Assembly: GCF_036378875.1 (NCBI RefSeq)
Contig: NZ_DASUVO010000176.1
Coordinates: 124,001 to 188,000, forward strand
DNA from: Actinophytocola sp036378875
Lineage (GTDB): Bacteria; Actinomycetota; Actinomycetes; Mycobacteriales; Pseudonocardiaceae
DNA: 64,000 bases
Direction: 5' to 3'
The position numbers were made by a program, and so were the translations under genes. The notes under the pieces are model-generated. The model was given only the letters and a program-made list of their open reading frames with translations. It did not search any database and was not told the DNA's origin. This document shows, in pieces, positions 60,236 to 64,000 of this stretch (its first letter is position 1; each line of letters starts with the position of its first letter).

Positions 60236-60243
60236 CTATGTAG
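60236..60243. promoter_or_regulatory. second copy of CTATGTAG, upstream of LivG
   Basis: Starts 87 bp before the LivG GTG. Same 8-mer and spacing as upstream of the SDR gene. Confidence 0.35.
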
Positions 60244-60322
60244 GAAATGAACACAACAGGCGCGGGCCTTGTGGATCCGTCGGCCATGTCGCGCCACGCC
60301 GTGTGCTCCTAGTGTCGTTTGA

Positions 60323-61078
60323 GTGACCGGCGCCACACCGATGTTGCGTACACGGGGACTCGTGCGGGAGTTCAACGGGTTCCGCGCGGTCAACGGCGTC
60401 GACCTGGACGTGGGCGCCGACACCGTGCACGCCCTGGTCGGGCCCAACGGCGCGGGCAAGACCACGCTGTTCAACCTGCTCACCGGCTTCCTCACCCCGT
60501 CAGCGGGCGCCATCGAACTCGACGGACAGGACGTCACCGGCCTGCGTCCCGAGCGGATCGCACAGCGCGGAGTGGCTCGGTCGTTCCAGATCACGAGCCT
60601 GTTCGACGAGCTGACACTGGTCGAACACGTCGAACTCGCTCTGCAGGGAAGGGACGGCCGCGGTTACCGCTTCTGGCGATCGGACAAGCAACTTCGCCGG
60701 TACCGGGACGAAGTGGAGGGCTTGCTCCAACAGGTCGGGCTGTTGGACCACGCCGCGAAGCAAGCCGGAAGTCTGGCGTACGGACAGAAACGGGCGTTGG
60801 AGCTGGCGCTGGCCCTCGCACTGTCGCCGCGACTGCTGCTGCTCGACGAACCGACCGCCGGGATGGGGGTCGAGGACGTCGCCCGCACCGTCGAGCTGAT
60901 CCGGCGGGTGCGTGCCGGTCGGACCGTCGTGTTGGTGGAGCACAACATGAAGGTCGTCGGCGATCTCACCGACCGGGTCACCGTGCTCCAGTTCGGCAAG
61001 GTACTCGCCGAGGGGCCGTACGAGGACGTCCGCAACGACCCCCGAGTGATCACCGCCTATCTGGGGGAGTCCGTATGA
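60323..61078 (+). CDS. branched-chain-type ABC transporter ATP-binding protein (LivG-like)
   Basis: A 251-residue protein. GTG start with -10-like TAGTGT (60310-60315) 7 nt upstream and no ribosome site, so leaderless. Walker A GPNGAGKT, LivG-type loop GVARSFQITSLFDELTLVEH, signature region SLAYGQKRALELALALA (LAYGQ in place of LSGGQ, as is usual in LivG), Walker B LLLLDEPTAGMG and EHNMKVV. It is the first gene of a hydrophobic amino-acid/organic-acid-type importer and couples to LivF by ATGA. Confidence 0.93.
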   Translation: MTGATPMLRTRGLVREFNGFRAVNGVDLDVGADTVHALVGPNGAGKTTLFNLLTGFLTPSAGAIELDGQDVTGLRPERIAQRGVARSFQITSLFDELTLVEHVELALQGRDGRGYRFWRSDKQLRRYRDEVEGLLQQVGLLDHAAKQAGSLAYGQKRALELALALALSPRLLLLDEPTAGMGVEDVARTVELIRRVRAGRTVVLVEHNMKVVGDLTDRVTVLQFGKVLAEGPYEDVRNDPRVITAYLGESV

Positions 61079-61773
61079 GCTTGCTCAGCGTTCGGGACGT
61101 GGTCGCCGGTTATGGCGAAGCCCAGGTTCTGCAAGGGGTTTCGCTCGACGTGGCCGCCGGTGAGGTGGTGACGCTCGTCGGCCGCAACGGCGCCGGGAAG
61201 TCCACGTTGTTGCGGTGCCTCATGGGCCTGCACCGGTCCATGACGGGTCGCGTCACGTTCGACGGCCGGGACATCACGAGGCTGCCGCCGCACAAGCGGT
61301 GCCGGCTCGGACTCGGCTACGTCCCCGATGACCGCGGTGTCTACTCGACGCTCACCGTCGAGGAGAACCTCACGCTGCCGCCGGTCAGCGGTCCGGACGC
61401 GTGGTCGCTGGAGCAGGTGTACGACGCGTTCCCGGTTCTGGCGCAACGGAGGCGGCAGCCCGGCACCCACCTTTCCGGCGGTGAGCAGCAGATGCTGTCG
61501 GTCGCCCGGGTGCTGCGCATGGGCGCCCGGTTGCTGCTCGCCGACGAACCGACCGAAGGACTCGCACCCATCCTGGTCCAGCAGATCGGCGAAATCCTCC
61601 GAACGGCGAAGCAACACGGCGTCACGGTGTTGCTGATCGAGCAGAACATCCATTTCGCGTCCACCGTGGCCGACCGGCACTACCTCATCAGCCAGGGCCG
61701 CGTCGTCGAGTCGCTCGACAACGCCGAAGTCGAGCGGCGCGAGCACGAACTGCTGGAGTACCTCGGTATCTGA
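61075..61773 (+). CDS. branched-chain-type ABC transporter ATP-binding protein (LivF-like)
   Basis: A 232-residue protein with ATGA overlap and GGGGGAG ribosome site. Walker A GRNGAGKS, LivF block GLGYVPDDRGVYSTLTVEEN, signature LSGGEQQMLSVAR, Walker B LLLADEPTEGLAP, followed by VLLIEQNIHFASTVADRHYL. It pairs with LivG as the ATPase heterodimer. The binding-protein gene starts 15 nt later. Confidence 0.93.
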   Translation: MSLLSVRDVVAGYGEAQVLQGVSLDVAAGEVVTLVGRNGAGKSTLLRCLMGLHRSMTGRVTFDGRDITRLPPHKRCRLGLGYVPDDRGVYSTLTVEENLTLPPVSGPDAWSLEQVYDAFPVLAQRRRQPGTHLSGGEQQMLSVARVLRMGARLLLADEPTEGLAPILVQQIGEILRTAKQHGVTVLLIEQNIHFASTVADRHYLISQGRVVESLDNAEVERREHELLEYLGI

Positions 61774-61788
61774 GGAGAGGAGCACGAC

Positions 61789-63042
61789 ATGGCTGGCAGG
61801 CGCACGACGGCCTTCCGTGCCGTCGCGACCGTGGTGGGCGTCGTGCTCGCCGGCTGCGGAGGCGGTCCGCAGAGCGGTGGCGGCACGATCAGCGGCGACG
61901 CGATCAAGCTCGGCGTCATCACCGACCTGTCCGGCGTCTACTCCGAACTGGCCGGCAAGAACGCCGTCGAGGCGGTGAAGATGGCCGTCGACGACTTCAA
62001 GAAGGCACACGCCGACGACGCCGTGACACAGAACATCGAGGTCAGCCAGGCCGATCACCAGAACAAGCCGGAGATCGCGAACACCGCGGCCCGGGGGATG
62101 TACGACCGCGACGGCGTCGACGCGATCTTCGACGTGCCCACGTCGTCGGCCGCCCTCGCCATCGCCACAGTGGCGAACCAGAACAAGAAGCTCTACTTCA
62201 ACATCGGCGCGGCGACCACCGAGCTGACCGGCGCCCAGTGCAACGCCTACACCTACCACTACGCCTACGACACCTACATGCTCGCGCACGGCACCGGCAA
62301 AACCCTGACCGAACAGGGCGCCAAGAACTGGTACCTGATCTATCCGGACTACGCCTTCGGCCAGGACATGAACAAAAGCTTCACCGAGGCGATCGAAGCC
62401 GCTGGCGGCGCGGTCGGCGCGGCCGACCCGACACCGTTCCCCAACGACAACTTCGCCACGTTCATGACAAAGGCGCCCAACCTGAGTCCGAAGCCGGACG
62501 TGCTCGGCGTCATGCAGGCCGGTGGCGACCTCGTCAACGTCGTCAAGCAGTACAACGAGTTCGGCCTCGAAAGCAAGGGCGTCGGGCTCGCCGTGGGCCT
62601 CATGTTCGACACCGACATCGCGTCGATCGGCGCCGAGTCGCTCGCCGGCACGCTCTACACGACGGCCTGGTTCTGGAACATGGACGACAAGAGCCGGGAG
62701 TGGGCCGACCGCTTCAAAGAACGCACCGGCACACGGCCGACGTTCGACCACGCCGCGAACTACTCCGCCACCACGCAGTACCTGGAGGCGGTGCAGCGGG
62801 CGGGCACCGACGACGCCGACGAGGTCCGCAAGCAGCTCGACGGCCGCGAGTTCGACGACTTCTTCGCCCGCAACGCGAAGATCCGCGCGGAGGACCACTC
62901 GGTCGTCCACGACGCCTACCTGGTGAAGGTGAAGGAGCCGGCCGACGTGAAGGAGGACTTCGACTTCACCGAGCTGGTCGAGGAGATCCCGGCCGACGAG
63001 GCCTTCCGCGCCGCCGCCGACAGCGGCTGCGACATGGGCTGA
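61789..63042 (+). CDS. branched-chain-type ABC transporter substrate-binding lipoprotein
   Basis: A 417-residue protein after GAGGAGAGGAG. Lipoprotein signal RRTTAFRAVATVVGVVLAGC, then a type I periplasmic-binding fold (IKLGVITDLSGVYSELAGKN, DVPTSSAALAIATVANQNKK, WYLIYPDYAFGQDMNKSFTE). LivK-like receptors bind leucine-like amino acids, but relatives bind urea, aromatic acids or short organic acids. The adjacent hydroxybutyrate dehydrogenase suggests a short hydroxy- or keto-acid (inference). Confidence 0.92.
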   Translation: MAGRRTTAFRAVATVVGVVLAGCGGGPQSGGGTISGDAIKLGVITDLSGVYSELAGKNAVEAVKMAVDDFKKAHADDAVTQNIEVSQADHQNKPEIANTAARGMYDRDGVDAIFDVPTSSAALAIATVANQNKKLYFNIGAATTELTGAQCNAYTYHYAYDTYMLAHGTGKTLTEQGAKNWYLIYPDYAFGQDMNKSFTEAIEAAGGAVGAADPTPFPNDNFATFMTKAPNLSPKPDVLGVMQAGGDLVNVVKQYNEFGLESKGVGLAVGLMFDTDIASIGAESLAGTLYTTAWFWNMDDKSREWADRFKERTGTRPTFDHAANYSATTQYLEAVQRAGTDDADEVRKQLDGREFDDFFARNAKIRAEDHSVVHDAYLVKVKEPADVKEDFDFTELVEEIPADEAFRAAADSGCDMG

Positions 63043-63426
63043 TCTCGTGATCTACGGGAGGAACGGCGGCACCCTCGAGTCGCTCATCGTGGATCCACCG
63101 AGGGCCTTGGTGGCTTGCGGTGCGGGCAGTGTCCTGAAAGACGCGCTCATGTCGTTGAACGCCCCCATCGCGTCTTTCAAGACACCCGCTGGGCGCTGCG
63201 CGCCCGGCGCCCGCGAAGCGGGCCTGACCAGGCCCGCACCTCCCCGCAAGGTGCGACACCCGACACGATCATCGGTGGATCGAGGCTCGTCGTCCTCAAG
63301 GGCACCTTCAGGACATCGCCACCGTACCGAAGGCGCGGCGACCGTGGGTGGTGGCGCCGGACGTGTGTGGGCGAGCGCGCAGCTCGTCGGGAACGGGTGG
63401 GGCATGGTCACGGGTGAGGAGGTGTC
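63043..63426. repeat. intergenic palindromic repeat element inside the transporter operon
   Basis: A 384-bp gap between the receptor and permease genes. GTGTCCTGAAAGACGCG (63129-63145) and CGCGTCTTTCAAGACAC (63169-63185) form a 17-nt stem with one mismatch around a 23-nt loop. A GC-rich hairpin region follows (63186-63240). A second small stem GTCCTCAAGG / CCTTCAGGAC lies at 63292-63314. The ORFs over this region are not protein-like. It looks like a dispersed REP/BIME-type element. It may attenuate the downstream permease. Confidence 0.6.
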
Positions 63427-64000
63427 ATGTCCGAACTGGTGCAGCAGCTGTTCAACGGGTTGGTGAGTGGCAGCTTCTACGCGTTGCTGGCGCTCGGTCT
63501 CTCGGTGATCTTCGGCATGCTCGGGGTGGTCAACTTCGCCCACGGCGCGTTCTACATGCTCGGCGCCTTCGGTGCTTTCGTGCTGCTGGACACGGTCGGG
63601 CTGTCGTGGTGGCTCGCGCTGCTCGTCGTGCCGGTGGTGCTCGGGGTGCTGGGCATGGTGATGGAGCGGGTGCTCGTCGCGCGGCTGGTCCGGCTCGATC
63701 CGTTGTACAACTTCCTGCTCACGTTCGGCGTCGCGCTGATTCTGCAGGACCTGGTGCGGCTGCGGTACGGCGTTCAGTCGCAGCCGTACCAGCGGCCGGC
63801 GTTGCTGGACGGCACGGTGAACTTCGGTCTCTTCGACTACCCCAAGTACCAGGTCTTCGTGTTCGCGTTCTCAGTCGTGGTGTCGGTGCTGGTGTGGCTC
63901 GTGCTGACGCGCACCAGGGTCGGCGTGATCGTGCGGGCCTCGACCGAGCGGCCGGAGCTCACGCAGGCGCTGGGCATCGACGTCCGGCGGTGGGTGACGC
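63427..64000 (+). CDS. branched-chain-type ABC transporter permease (LivH-like), partial
   Basis: ATG at 63427 after GAGGAGGT; 191 codons before the window edge. LivH block ELVQQLFNGLVSGSFYALLA, then LGVVNFAHGAFYMLGAFGAF (the family's NFAHG signature), GMVMERVLVARLVRLDPLYN and FLLTFGVALILQD. Several membrane helices. LivM is expected beyond the edge. It completes the importer begun at LivG, although separated from it by a repeat element. Confidence 0.93.
   Translation, partial: MSELVQQLFNGLVSGSFYALLALGLSVIFGMLGVVNFAHGAFYMLGAFGAFVLLDTVGLSWWLALLVVPVVLGVLGMVMERVLVARLVRLDPLYNFLLTFGVALILQDLVRLRYGVQSQPYQRPALLDGTVNFGLFDYPKYQVFVFAFSVVVSVLVWLVLTRTRVGVIVRASTERPELTQALGIDVRRWVT

Noticed and set aside
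63047..63466. A 139-codon ORF between the receptor and permease genes
   Set aside because: It reads through palindromic repeat sequence, overlaps the true permease start, and shows no protein-like features.
1..64000. tRNA, rRNA, prophage, transposase or integrase genes
   Set aside because: Intergenic gaps were read for tRNA-like arms and the proteins for recombinase motifs; none was convincing. A covariance-model search would be decisive and could not be run.

Overview
The window is high-GC DNA with GTG/ATG starts, many 1-4 nt stop/start overlaps, several likely leaderless genes, Tat and lipoprotein signals, CGNR, ROK, LuxR and TetR regulators, and a mycobacterial-type epimerase/PEP-utilising fusion. 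This points to a filamentous actinomycete, most likely of the Pseudonocardiales. That placement is inferred from gene content and from the style of the intergenic palindromes. No rRNA, tRNA, CRISPR array, integrase or transposase was seen, so this reads as chromosomal accessory DNA (arm-like), not a mobile island.

Layout. (i) 1-7223, minus: a translationally coupled WGR-DUF4132 / MoxR AAA+ ATPase / DUF5682 module, cut by the window edge. (ii) 7299-10253: a PGPGW membrane protein, a decayed alpha/beta-hydrolase and a secreted HEWQH metallopeptidase. (iii) 10481-14720: a TetR regulator divergent from an ABC-F ATPase plus methyltransferase, then a probable Phe-rich leader peptide with alternative hairpins ahead of a THUMP-type RNA methyltransferase. 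(iv) 14837-18020: a secreted M28 aminopeptidase with P-domain, and an epoxide hydrolase divergent from a CGNR regulator over two matched operators. (v) 18117-30709: a rhamnoside-utilisation locus with a GH106-like rhamnosidase carrying an in-frame 38-residue repeat array, a DeoR regulator, a GH78 rhamnosidase, a sugar-binding lipoprotein, two permeases and a PhoD phosphatase.

(vi) 30806-38782: a frameshifted VanZ/RDD gene, a YihY/BrkB protein, two secreted subtilases and a small membrane protein. (vii) 38925-50935: a SulP-carbonic anhydrase fusion, a LuxR regulator with an alpha/beta-hydrolase, a PhoX-like protein, an epimerase/PEP-utilising fusion lacking its catalytic histidine, small genes and a second ABC-F protein. 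(viii) 51115-55688: a ROK regulator divergent from an amino-acid ABC transporter and asparaginase operon with no ATPase gene. (ix) 55691-59392: an HrpB-like helicase and threonine ammonia-lyase. (x) 59486-64000: a 3-hydroxybutyrate-dehydrogenase-like SDR followed by a branched-chain-type ABC transporter (two ATPases, binding protein, partial permease) interrupted by a palindromic intergenic repeat element.

How it works together: most of the window is nutrient scavenging. It holds secreted peptidases and phosphatases, rhamnoside breakdown and uptake, asparagine uptake and hydrolysis, and uptake of a short organic or amino acid, each with a local regulator and visible candidate operators. Two ABC importers lack their own ATPase and presumably borrow one encoded elsewhere. 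The least explained parts are the MoxR/DUF5682/DUF4132 module, the repeat array inside the rhamnosidase, and the putative leader-peptide switch at 13600-13680.
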